This document shows, piece by piece, positions 9,682 through 17,568 of a DNA stretch of 64,000 bases; position 1 is the first letter of the stretch, and each line of letters starts with the position of its first letter. The translations under genes were made by a program, and so were the position numbers. Below the pieces are notes generated by a model. That model had not been told where the DNA came from. It did not search any database and worked only from the letters and a program-made list of their open reading frames with translations. The stretch is from positions 35,044-99,043 of the forward strand of contig DLOZ01000014.1 in the NCBI GenBank assembly GCA_002479765.1. The letters are read 5' to 3'. Source of the stretch: Sphingomonadales bacterium UBA7471. Lineage in GTDB: Bacteria > Pseudomonadota > Alphaproteobacteria > Sphingomonadales > Sphingomonadaceae.

Positions 9682-10260
9682 TCAGTGCGCGCGCCGTTCG
9701 GTGGTCATCAAACCCTTTGCGAGTGCAGCCAGAGCTACGGCAATGAGCACATGATATATGTGCCACGCCACAGCCTCATCCAACCAAGCCGCACGCCGAA
9801 TGAACAACGTATTCGCAAGCATCACGGCGCAACCCACGGGCACAAGCCAAGATCGCCCCGACGGGCCGGGTCGCACGATTGATGCAAGAAATACGATCAC
9901 TAACGCCAATAGGAAAACAGGGCCGAGCAGCGGTTGCGCCAACAAAAAAATCGCGGTCGCGGCGCACAGGATGAGCGCGATTACCGATATTATGTGTCTA
10001 TTCGCGGGACGGAACAGGTAACTGGATAATATCGCCACGGCACCCGCAAGGCCCAACAATTGAGACGCACCGGCATGCAAAGCGGCGAGCTGATCCTGCA
10101 AGCCAGCCCCAAAACGTACGACGCCGATGAAGGCAGCTACGCCAAAGCAAGCCATCGCAAATGCCGGTAAATGTCGGCCATGTCGCCAAAACGCATTGCC
10201 AGCGATAATCGTGACCAACACAATGGCGGCATCGGATAAAGCATAATGGGCGGGCATCAT
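9682..10260 (-). CDS. Hypothetical multi-pass membrane protein, 192 aa
   Basis: Not recognised as a named family. About six hydrophobic segments fill almost the whole length, joined by short loops with His and Arg residues (HGRH, RPANRH). Its start overlaps the end of the fatty acid hydroxylase-like gene by ATGA, so the two are cotranscribed, and it may assist that membrane enzyme. It converges on uxuB with only 31 bases between them. Confidence 0.75.
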   Translation of the reverse strand: MMPAHYALSDAAIVLVTIIAGNAFWRHGRHLPAFAMACFGVAAFIGVVRFGAGLQDQLAALHAGASQLLGLAGAVAILSSYLFRPANRHIISVIALILCAATAIFLLAQPLLGPVFLLALVIVFLASIVRPGPSGRSWLVPVGCAVMLANTLFIRRAAWLDEAVAWHIYHVLIAVALAALAKGLMTTERRAH

Positions 10261-11192
10261 GTTCTCGTAAGCGTTATTGGCGCGGTGGTTTCAGGGAGCA
10301 AACCAGCCTCCCGTTTAATGTCTTCGGACGTCAATCGTGACCCATCATGGCTCCAGCCTGGCGGCGCAAAAATGTAACAAAAGCGCTGCCACAGGCTCAG
10401 TCCGCGCTGCGATGCGTCTTGCACTATGCCAACATATTCATGGGTTAAGATCGTGAATGGATTAAACGTTTCAAGGTTTTTGACCAAGCCATAGTCCACC
10501 GGCACGGCGCGGTCCTCCTCGACAAATGTACCAAACATGCGATCCCAGATAATCAAAGTGCCGGCGAAATTCGCATCCAGATATTCTGGATTGCGGCCAT
10601 GGTGCACCCTGTGATGGCTCGGCGTATTGAAAATATATTCAAACCACCGTGGCAAACGGTCGACGGTTTCGGTGTGGAGGAAGAATTGGTAGGTTGCGTT
10701 AAGGATCCCGCAAAAAACAACCAATGCCGGATCAAAGCCGATTAAAATCAGCGGAATTTTGAGCATCATCGTTCCGGTAAAGTGCTTCATCCAACTTTGG
10801 CGCAGCGCAATGGGCATGTTGAAATTGGTGGATGAGTGATGGACCACATGCATCGCCCAACCCCAACGGACACGGTGGCATATGCGGTGGTGCACATAAA
10901 ATCGCAGATCATCGAGCACGAAGCACAATAAGAACGATCCCCACGTGATGGGTATTTCGCCAAGGGCAAAGGGCGCTGTCGCAAATAAAGCGGCGGTGGT
11001 GATGAATGCAAAGATGGCATTTACAGGATCGCTTGCGAGCCCAAGAAATATGGACAGCAACGAGTCTTTTGCCGGGACGTGACCCTTACGTTTGAGGAAG
11101 CGAATGGCAACCAGTTCAAACAAAATGCCCAGCCCAAAAACAGTAAGCGATATGATGACCCAATTTTGGTTGATGAGCTGCGTAACTGTCAC
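10257..11192 (-). CDS. Fatty acid hydroxylase / sterol desaturase family membrane protein
   Basis: A di-iron membrane oxygenase. The histidine clusters of the family are all present: HHRICH (about 101-106), HVVHH (115-119), FLH at 173 and HHRVHH (193-198). Hydrophobic segments lie near 12-30, 55-75, 83-98 and 140-165. Bacterial members hydroxylate or desaturate fatty acids, sterols, carotenoids or ether lipids; which one applies here cannot be told. It is the first gene of a two-gene unit and reads in the same direction as the upstream sulfatase operon, 116 bases away. Confidence 0.85.
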   Translation of the reverse strand: MTVTQLINQNWVIISLTVFGLGILFELVAIRFLKRKGHVPAKDSLLSIFLGLASDPVNAIFAFITTAALFATAPFALGEIPITWGSFLLCFVLDDLRFYVHHRICHRVRWGWAMHVVHHSSTNFNMPIALRQSWMKHFTGTMMLKIPLILIGFDPALVVFCGILNATYQFFLHTETVDRLPRWFEYIFNTPSHHRVHHGRNPEYLDANFAGTLIIWDRMFGTFVEEDRAVPVDYGLVKNLETFNPFTILTHEYVGIVQDASQRGLSLWQRFCYIFAPPGWSHDGSRLTSEDIKREAGLLPETTAPITLTRT

Positions 11193-11308
11193 AAATTTTC
11201 CCCCGCGGTTCGCCTAAGACATGGGCTGGCAGACAAATTAAGAAATTGCAAAACGCTTTTGCGACGCAAAACCGCATAGGCTGAATTTCGGCAAACATCA
11301 CCGCGCGA

Positions 11309-12937
11309 TCAGTTGGCCCAATAGACATATTCCTGATCTTTTTTCCATGCCGCGTTGAGCGGAACATCAATCCGGATCGCGCCTTCAAGTAGGCCGGGCC
11401 AAAGGGGCTTTGGAAGTCCGGCGTTTTGCGCTTCAATCAACCTGCGCAGGTCCGCGACGCGCACTGGATCCTTGGCGGCCAAATTGACTTGCTCGGTGGG
11501 ATCGGTGGCGAGGTTAAACAGCCACACTTTGTTGGGACGTTCGGAAACCTGCAATTTCCAGTCGCCTGCGCGCACAACGCGGTAATGCCCCGAACGCCAG
11601 AAGGTCACTTCGCGTTTCGGCCCGGTACCAAGCAGGTTGAAGCTGTCCATTTTGCGGTCGCTGGGTACGCGCGCACCGGTTGCCGCTGCAATGGTTGCAA
11701 ACATATCAAGATGCTGCGCGACATCGCTGCGAACCGTCCCCGGCGCGATCTTTCCCGGCCAGCGCATCATCATCGGCACATGAATGCCGCCTTCGAAGAA
11801 GGTGCCTTTATAGCCGCGATAGGGCGTGTTGTGATCCTTGATACCGGTATACCAAGCCCCGCCATTGTCGCTGGTAAAGATAACAAGCGTGTTGTTGTCG
11901 ATCCCTGTGTCCTTCAACTTTTGCAGCACGTCGCCAATCCGCCGGTCAAGCTGACGTATCATTGCGCCATAGACGCGCTGGGTATGGTCCTTAATCTGCG
12001 GTAACGCGTCATAGTCCGATTTCAGCGCCTGCAGCGGGGTATGGGGCGCATTATAGGCGAGATACATGAAGAAGGGCCGGTTCTTGTTCGCGTCAATTGC
12101 GGCCAGAGCATTGTCGGTGAAATAGTCGGTCAGGTGGCCTTTGGGCCGAAAGCGCGCACTATCCCCCCAATAGACCGCATGCGGCAGGTTCGCCCATAAG
12201 AAGCGGTCGATCGGGTCCCATGGCAGCTTTGCATTGACGACCTGCGGGTCGTCTTCGGCCATAAACAAATCGCCGCCCGCGCGCATGCCAAGGCTTTCGT
12301 CAAAGCCCTGCGACGTTGGCCGCAATGGTTTGGCTTCACCCAGATGCCATTTGCCGATGTGGATATTGTGATAACCCTTGGCCTTCAGTATCTCGGGCAA
12401 CATGATTTCCGCATTGGGCACGCCCATGTCGGCATAGGCCGGCAGGTCGCGGTTTAGCTCTTCATGATAGATGGTTGGATAGGGTGAATTCCCATCATTA
12501 TGCGCCAGATTTGAGGCAAATGCGGCTGGAATAGAGGTAAATTCAAAACCGAACCGTGTCGGATAACGCCCCGTCATCAATGCTGCGCGCGAAGGGGAAC
12601 AGGTGGCATTGGCGGCATAGCCATTGGCAAAGCTGACGCCCTGTTTGGCAATGGAATCGATGTTCGGAGTTGGCACCGCGCCACCAGCAACTCCGCCACC
12701 ATACAGCGAGATGTCGTTCATACCCAAATCGTCTGCGACAATCAGGATGACGTTGGGCGGACGTTTGCCAGAGGGCGCGACCGCAGGGCCCTGCGCCCAT
12801 GCAATGGGACGGTTTTCGCCAATCGGTTCGCGCCATGCGCTGATGATACCGGGAATATAGATCTTATATTGCTGAAAACCCAAATAGCCCGCGCCGATCA
12901 ACAGCGCCAATGCTCCGATCCATGTCCATTTTTTCAT
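11309..12937 (-). CDS. Membrane-anchored sulfatase, cysteine type
   Basis: Hydrolyses a sulfate ester outside the cytoplasmic membrane. The start at 12937 (MKKWTWIG) was chosen over a long upstream extension because it gives a clean N-terminal membrane anchor (about 5-21) and overlaps the preceding stop by ATGA. The metal site begins at VILIVADDLG. The formylglycine motif is CSPSR (Cys113) in TCSPSRAALMTG, followed by HIGKWHLG. Formylglycine must be made from Cys113 for activity, and a likely maturase is encoded at 14.8 kb. The 542-aa length is usual for an arylsulfatase-like enzyme. The substrate is not known. It ends a three-gene operon with two small membrane proteins. Confidence 0.92.
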   Translation of the reverse strand: MKKWTWIGALALLIGAGYLGFQQYKIYIPGIISAWREPIGENRPIAWAQGPAVAPSGKRPPNVILIVADDLGMNDISLYGGGVAGGAVPTPNIDSIAKQGVSFANGYAANATCSPSRAALMTGRYPTRFGFEFTSIPAAFASNLAHNDGNSPYPTIYHEELNRDLPAYADMGVPNAEIMLPEILKAKGYHNIHIGKWHLGEAKPLRPTSQGFDESLGMRAGGDLFMAEDDPQVVNAKLPWDPIDRFLWANLPHAVYWGDSARFRPKGHLTDYFTDNALAAIDANKNRPFFMYLAYNAPHTPLQALKSDYDALPQIKDHTQRVYGAMIRQLDRRIGDVLQKLKDTGIDNNTLVIFTSDNGGAWYTGIKDHNTPYRGYKGTFFEGGIHVPMMMRWPGKIAPGTVRSDVAQHLDMFATIAAATGARVPSDRKMDSFNLLGTGPKREVTFWRSGHYRVVRAGDWKLQVSERPNKVWLFNLATDPTEQVNLAAKDPVRVADLRRLIEAQNAGLPKPLWPGLLEGAIRIDVPLNAAWKKDQEYVYWAN

Positions 12938-13392
12938 TCTGGGCTCTCCGCTTGGGTTTGATGTGATCGCCGCACAGATAGCCACAGAAACAGCAGAATT
13001 ATTGGCAGCGAAATCAGGCTGGCATAATGTTCGGGCGGGTGATGGCCGCTGACGGGCACATGCATTATCCAGCCCGACCAGCTCAGCAACAGGCGCTCGA
13101 TTAGAGACACCAAAAGGAACAGCGGCACGAGTGTGCGATAGCGTAATGCGACCAATAGTGTGACGATGCCGTGCGCAATCTGCGTCGCGCCGGCCCAAGC
13201 AAACATGCCGAGTATCATCGTTGGATTGTGGCTGAGATCAAGCCCTGCAATGACGCCAGCGCCGCCATCAGGCAGGAAGCTGTGGATCATCCCCGGCACG
13301 ATCCAGCCAATGCCATAAAATGCCAAAAACCACGCAGAGTAACGGGACCCACGATAATGGATATTTGTACTGGGCGGAAGGAGCGCGTTCAT
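12934..13392 (-). CDS. Hypothetical membrane protein, 152 aa
   Basis: Four hydrophobic segments (about 17-37, 55-80, 88-105 and 122-140) make this an integral membrane protein; the family is not recognised. It overlaps both neighbours by four bases (ATGA at 13389-13392 and 12934-12937), so it is translated in step with the DUF1330-like protein before it and the sulfatase after it. A role in supporting or housing the sulfatase is possible but is inference from context only. Confidence 0.78.
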   Translation of the reverse strand: MNALLPPSTNIHYRGSRYSAWFLAFYGIGWIVPGMIHSFLPDGGAGVIAGLDLSHNPTMILGMFAWAGATQIAHGIVTLLVALRYRTLVPLFLLVSLIERLLLSWSGWIMHVPVSGHHPPEHYASLISLPIILLFLWLSVRRSHQTQAESPE

Positions 13393-14021
13393 TCGTTGAC
13401 CGTTAAGACGGCCAGATGCGCAAGTGCCGCCGCCAGCGCCAAGATGAGCGCAACCGTAACGCGCGGGCTGGCGTAGAACGACACGACCCGCTGTGTCGGG
13501 AATGAAAATGTCGCAAGCGTACCAAGCAGCTTATCGGGATGGCCCTCCATAAAAGCGGGGTCCATGACGAGCTTTATCATGTCGCGGCGGCTGCGGTAAC
13601 GCATGAGGCCAAAGATGGTCCAGTCGGGATCCGCCTCGGTGTTCCAAGCATCAATATATCCGCCAACCTTGCGTCCGACCATGCCGGGATGGCCGCCATT
13701 GCGGAACAAAACTGGCATGAAGCGTTTCGAATAGCGTTTGAGTAGATCAAAGCCTTGGACCATTTGCCCGGTTTTGGGGTCTTCCACCTGCTCCATCTGC
13801 GCTTTCACCAGATTGAGCATGACAAACTCGCGACCGTCATCGGCTTCAAGGAATGCGCGCATCACCTGCTGGCTATTTCCAGTGCCCTCGAAACGCCCCG
13901 CCATTTGCGCAAGGAATGCATCAATTTCCGCAGGTTTCAGCGGGCCGGACCAATTATCGTACCAGAGCCGAAATACGCCATAGGCAAGCAACGCGGCTCC
14001 CCAGATTATCCATGCTGTCAT
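13389..14021 (-). CDS. DUF1330-like ferredoxin-fold protein with membrane anchors
   Basis: The core (about residues 55-185) has the pattern of dimeric alpha-beta-barrel DUF1330-like proteins: FVMLNLVKAQ, a central RYSKRFMPVLFRNGGHPGM, then FGLMRYRSRRDMIKLV and MDPAFMEGHPDKL. A hydrophobic N-terminus (about 3-20) and C-terminus (about 187-207) suggest membrane attachment at both ends, which is unusual for the family. It is first in the operon with the 152-aa protein and the sulfatase, and is transcribed divergently from a TetR gene, across a region holding a candidate operator. Confidence 0.7.
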   Translation of the reverse strand: MTAWIIWGAALLAYGVFRLWYDNWSGPLKPAEIDAFLAQMAGRFEGTGNSQQVMRAFLEADDGREFVMLNLVKAQMEQVEDPKTGQMVQGFDLLKRYSKRFMPVLFRNGGHPGMVGRKVGGYIDAWNTEADPDWTIFGLMRYRSRRDMIKLVMDPAFMEGHPDKLLGTLATFSFPTQRVVSFYASPRVTVALILALAAALAHLAVLTVNE

Positions 14022-14087
14022 GGCCTAATTGCCCCTCTTCCTCACCCAGTGAACTTTTGCGTCCCGCAACGAAGCGGGGGAATATTA

Positions 14088-14108
14088 TTTGGCATTAATT
14101 GTGCCAAA
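14088..14108. promoter_or_regulatory. Candidate TetR operator in the divergent promoter region
   Basis: TTTGGCA and TGCCAAA form perfect seven-base arms around TTAATTG. The repeat lies between the start of the 210-aa gene (14021, minus) and the TetR gene (14170, plus), the usual place for a TetR autoregulatory operator. The link to this TetR is inference. Confidence 0.45.
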
Positions 14109-14169
14109 ATACATTTGCAATCGCTTTTGTCGCTTGCGCCAGCGGCCGTTTGCCGCAAAACAAGCCCGC

Positions 14170-14790
14170 ATGACCAACGCATCGCACAAAATGACATCAC
14201 GGGCAGAAGCGCCACTGGCCGATGGTCGGCGGGAACGCAGCCGGTCGAGCCGCTCAAAGATCGTTGCAGCCATGCTTGATCTGGTCGGTAAGGGCGATGT
14301 TGCACCCAGCGCTGCGCGTGTTGCGGAGGTTGCGGGTGTTGGCCTACGCTCGGTTTTCCGACATTTTGACGATATGGACGAGCTGTACCGCGAAATGGGG
14401 GAGGTAATTGCGGCGCAGGTGATGCCCATCATCCTCGAACCGCCAAGCGGCGCGAGCTGGAAGGAAAAGCTGTTCGACATTGCGGAGCGGCGGGCCATGG
14501 TTTTCGAAACTATCCTGCCTTATCGGATTTCGGCCAATCTCAAACGCTTTCAATCGCCTTATTTGATGCAGGATTATCGCCGGATGCTGCGGCTCGAATC
14601 CGACACGACAGAGGCGCATTTGCCGGCGGCGGTAAAGGCCGATGTGGTGGGCACCCGCAGTCTCAATGTCATATTGAGTTTCCAGACATGGCGACTGTTA
14701 CGGCATGATCAGGAACTGCCGTTTGACGATGCCAAGGCCGTTGTGCGGCGTTTGCTCAGCGATGCCATGTCGGGCATGCCGGAGGAATGA
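14170..14790 (+). CDS. TetR family transcriptional regulator
   Basis: A helix-turn-helix of the TetR type occupies about residues 20-65: RSKIVAAMLDLV, then ARVAEVAGVGLRSVFRHFDD, which ends in the usual recognition helix followed by aromatic and His residues. The C-terminal region is variable and would bind the inducer. The start at 14170 is a choice; ATG at 14191 is possible and neither has a strong ribosome site. It is divergent from the sulfatase operon and overlaps the formylglycine-generating enzyme gene, so it probably controls sulfatase and maturase expression together. Confidence 0.85.
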   Translation: MTNASHKMTSRAEAPLADGRRERSRSSRSKIVAAMLDLVGKGDVAPSAARVAEVAGVGLRSVFRHFDDMDELYREMGEVIAAQVMPIILEPPSGASWKEKLFDIAERRAMVFETILPYRISANLKRFQSPYLMQDYRRMLRLESDTTEAHLPAAVKADVVGTRSLNVILSFQTWRLLRHDQELPFDDAKAVVRRLLSDAMSGMPEE

Positions 14791-15704
14791 TGCAGCGCGT
14801 TGGTCTCGTTCTCGGTTTGGCGCTGCTGCTGTCTGGCTGCTGTGATGCATCTGGGCCGCCCGAAACGATGTGCACCGGCTTGCCAGACAATGACATGGTC
14901 TGGGTCCCGGGCGGCAGCTTTGTGATGGGGGACGATCCGCATTATGCAGAGGAAGGTCCGCCGCAGACTGTGGCCGTTAAGGGGTTCTGGATCGACGCTC
15001 ATGAAGTGACCAACGCCCAATTCGCGGCCTTTGTAAAAGCGACCGGTTACAAAACCATATCGGAGCGTGATCCGCCCAAGCTGCCCGTTGCGCCGCCAGA
15101 AATGCTGGTCCCGGGTTCTGCTGTGTTCAATATCCCGTCGGACGACGACCCGCGTTGGTGGCGCTGGGTCGTGGGAGCGCAATGGCGCCATCCTTCCGGC
15201 CCGAAAGAGTCCATCATTGGCCGCGACAACGAACCCGTTGTCCAGATCGCCTATCAAGATGCCGAAGCTTATGCGCGGTGGGCGGGCAAGGAGTTGCCGA
15301 GCGAGGCGCAGTGGGAATATGCTGCACGCGGCGGTGCGGTGGCCCTGCCGGAACCGGTCGATGCGAAGGGCAAGCCGCAAGCGAACTATTACCAAGGCGT
15401 CTTCCCGGTGAAAAACCTCAACACCGACGGCTATGTCGGTCGCGCGCCGGTGGGTTGTTTCAAACCGAACGGATACGGTGTGTATGATATGATCGGCAAT
15501 GTTTGGGAATGGACGCGCAGCAGCGGATCGCGCGCAGATGCCAGTGAACCGGTTAATATCATAAAAGGCGGATCCTATCTTTGCGCGGCCAATTATTGCG
15601 CGCGCTATCGCCCTGCGGCGCGCCAGTTTCAGGAACGCGGATTAGGCACCGACCATATCGGGTTTCGGCTGGTCGATACGAAGAAGGCTGGACCAGCGTC
15701 TTGA
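14790..15704 (+). CDS. Formylglycine-generating enzyme (sulfatase maturase), predicted lipoprotein
   Basis: Oxidises the CxPxR cysteine of sulfatases to formylglycine. The start at 14790 is preferred to the ATG at 14787 because GGAGG (14781-14785) is better spaced for it. The N-terminus is a lipoprotein signal with lipobox LLSGC (Cys17), so the enzyme should be exported and lipid-anchored. FGE-fold motifs follow: MVWVPGGSFVMGDD, AHEVTNAQFAAF, LPSEAQWEYAARGG and GNVWEWT. The two active-site cysteines of aerobic FGEs are kept, five residues apart, in GGSYLCAANYCARYRPAAR (Cys265, Cys270), which separates it from inactive SUMF-like proteins. It sits between two cysteine-type sulfatases. Confidence 0.9.
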   Translation: MQRVGLVLGLALLLSGCCDASGPPETMCTGLPDNDMVWVPGGSFVMGDDPHYAEEGPPQTVAVKGFWIDAHEVTNAQFAAFVKATGYKTISERDPPKLPVAPPEMLVPGSAVFNIPSDDDPRWWRWVVGAQWRHPSGPKESIIGRDNEPVVQIAYQDAEAYARWAGKELPSEAQWEYAARGGAVALPEPVDAKGKPQANYYQGVFPVKNLNTDGYVGRAPVGCFKPNGYGVYDMIGNVWEWTRSSGSRADASEPVNIIKGGSYLCAANYCARYRPAARQFQERGLGTDHIGFRLVDTKKAGPAS

Positions 15705-15763
15705 CCCGCCATTGATAATATGACACCGTAAGTGCCAATATGACCAATTTTAGGGATGAATGC

Positions 15764-16654
15764 ATGAAAGTCCTACGCACACCCGATAGCGCTTTTGCCG
15801 CAATCGACGATTTTCCTTTTGCGCCAAATTATGTGGAGATTGCCGATCCCTCGGACGGCACGTCCTTGCGCGTGCATTATGTGGATGAAGGCCCCCGCGA
15901 TGCGCCGGTGGTGCTGATGATGCATGGGGAGCCAAGCTGGAGCTATTTGTACCGTCACATGATCGGTCCGGTCGTCGCGGCCGGCTTTCGCGTTGTCGCG
16001 CCTGATCTGATCGGCTTCGGTAAATCGGACAAGCCCACGAAAAAAACCGACTATAGCTATGCACGCCATGTTGGCTGGATGCGCCAGTGGATTGAGGCGG
16101 TTGGTCTGAGCAACATGACGCTGGTCTGTCAGGATTGGGGTTCGCTGATCGGTTTGCGCCTTGTCGCGGAAATGCCGGATCGCTTTGCCAGTGTCGTGCT
16201 GTCCAATGGCGGCTTGCCCGAAGGTGGCCCGCCACCGCGCGCTTTTGCTATCTGGCGCGCCTTTTCCAAATGGAGCCCGTTCTTCCCCATCGGCAGGATC
16301 GTCAACGCCGGGGCAAAGCGTGCACTGAGCGCGGCTGAGATCGCCGCGTATGACGCGCCGTTCCCCGACAGCCGCTACAAGGCCGGTGCGCGGATATTCC
16401 CGAGCTTCGTTCCGTTCGAGAATAATGTCGCGATCCCCGATCAGAAACGTGCGTGGGACGTGTTTGAGAAATGGGACAAGCCATTCCTGTGCTGCTTCAG
16501 CGACGGTGATCCCGTTACGCGCGGGGGCGAGAGCCGTTTCATCGGCCGTGTCCCCGGTACAGCGGGTCAGCCGCATTGCACGTTGAAGGGCGGTCACTTC
16601 ATTCAGGAAAATGATCCGCAGGGCTTCGTCGATTGCATCCTGAAAGTGCGATAG
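15764..16654 (+). CDS. Haloalkane dehalogenase (subfamily I), copy 1
   Basis: An alpha/beta hydrolase, 296 aa, that would hydrolyse carbon-halogen bonds to alcohol and halide. The start at 15764 has AGGGA seven bases upstream and matches the paralogue. The oxyanion segment is HGEPSWSYLYR, the nucleophile is Asp124 in CQDWG with halide-binding Trp125, and the second halide Trp may be Trp164. The likely acid is Asp249 (SDGDPVT) and the base His278 (GGHFIQE). The nucleophile elbow reads CQDWGS rather than the usual CQDWGG. No N-terminal signal is present, so it is cytoplasmic. A tandem paralogue follows two bases after the stop. Confidence 0.88.
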   Translation: MKVLRTPDSAFAAIDDFPFAPNYVEIADPSDGTSLRVHYVDEGPRDAPVVLMMHGEPSWSYLYRHMIGPVVAAGFRVVAPDLIGFGKSDKPTKKTDYSYARHVGWMRQWIEAVGLSNMTLVCQDWGSLIGLRLVAEMPDRFASVVLSNGGLPEGGPPPRAFAIWRAFSKWSPFFPIGRIVNAGAKRALSAAEIAAYDAPFPDSRYKAGARIFPSFVPFENNVAIPDQKRAWDVFEKWDKPFLCCFSDGDPVTRGGESRFIGRVPGTAGQPHCTLKGGHFIQENDPQGFVDCILKVR

Positions 16655-16656
16655 TT

Positions 16657-17553
16657 ATGCAGGTCTTGCGCACGCCCGAGGCCGCTTTCGCTGACCTTCC
16701 GGACTATCCGTTTGCGGCACATTATATTGAGGTTGAAACGCAGGGCACACCAGCCTTGCGGTTGCATTATGTCGATGAAGGCCCCCGCGACGCTGCGCCG
16801 ATCCTGCTGCTGCATGGAGAGCCGACCTGGTCATATCTCTACCGCAAATTTGTACCGCCGCTCGCCGCCGCCGGGCACCGCGTGCTGGCACCGGATTTGA
16901 TTGGCTTTGGCAAGTCTGACAAGCCGGCCAGCCGTGACGATTACAGCTATGAACGCCATGTCGCGTGGATGAGCGACTGGCTGACGCAGCTTGATCTCAA
17001 CAACATCACGCTATTCTGTCAGGATTGGGGCGGGTTGATCGGGCTGCGTCTGGTTGCGGCTTTCCCGGATCGTTTTGCCCGGCTGGTGATTTCAAACACC
17101 TATTTGCCCGTTGGCGAGAATATCGGTCCCGGTTTCGATGGCTGGCGCGCATTCAGCCAGGCCACGCCCGAATTCAAAAGCGGCCGGATCGTTGATGGCG
17201 GCTGTAACCGCGCACTGACGAGTGCTGAGATCGCCGCTTATGATGCGCCGTTCCCAGATGAGAGTTTCAAGGGCGGCGCGCGCCAGTTTCCGATGCTCGT
17301 GCCTGTGACCCCTGATCATCCTTCGGTTGCGGAAAACGTCGCCGCGTGGGCACAGCTTGAACGCTTCGACAAACCGGTGCTCACCTGCTTTGGTCATCAG
17401 GACAAGGTGCTCGGTCATCTCGATACGGAAATTCAGCGCCGTATTCCGGGTGCCAAGGGGCAACCGCATTGCCGGATCGATGCCAGCCATTTCTGTCAGG
17501 AAGATCAGCCCGAACAGCTGGTCGCGTTGATCCGCAATTTCATCGCTGCCTAG
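16657..17553 (+). CDS. Haloalkane dehalogenase (subfamily I), copy 2
   Basis: Paralogue of the preceding gene, 298 aa, starting two bases after its stop. Motifs are HGEPTWSYLYR, nucleophile Asp123 in CQDWGG with Trp124, a candidate second halide-binding Trp163 (GWRAF), acid Asp249 in HQDKVLG, and His278 in ASHFCQE. The acid region resembles DhlA-type enzymes more than copy 1 does. Both copies share the MxVLRTPxxAF start and the DLIGFGKSDKP loop, so they arose by tandem duplication and then diverged, mostly in the cap region (about 150-220). Different substrate ranges are likely. Confidence 0.9.
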   Translation: MQVLRTPEAAFADLPDYPFAAHYIEVETQGTPALRLHYVDEGPRDAAPILLLHGEPTWSYLYRKFVPPLAAAGHRVLAPDLIGFGKSDKPASRDDYSYERHVAWMSDWLTQLDLNNITLFCQDWGGLIGLRLVAAFPDRFARLVISNTYLPVGENIGPGFDGWRAFSQATPEFKSGRIVDGGCNRALTSAEIAAYDAPFPDESFKGGARQFPMLVPVTPDHPSVAENVAAWAQLERFDKPVLTCFGHQDKVLGHLDTEIQRRIPGAKGQPHCRIDASHFCQEDQPEQLVALIRNFIAA

Positions 17554-17568
17554 GCGAAGGTCGAGTGG

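Noticed and set aside
12938..13198. Upstream extension of the first sulfatase to a 629-aa protein
   Set aside because: The extra 87 residues are the shadow of the overlapping 152-aa gene; the start at 12937 gives a membrane anchor and an ATGA overlap.
15773..16597. 274-aa open frame antisense to haloalkane dehalogenase copy 1
   Set aside because: The plus-strand gene has the full catalytic triad; the antisense product is featureless and Arg/His-rich.
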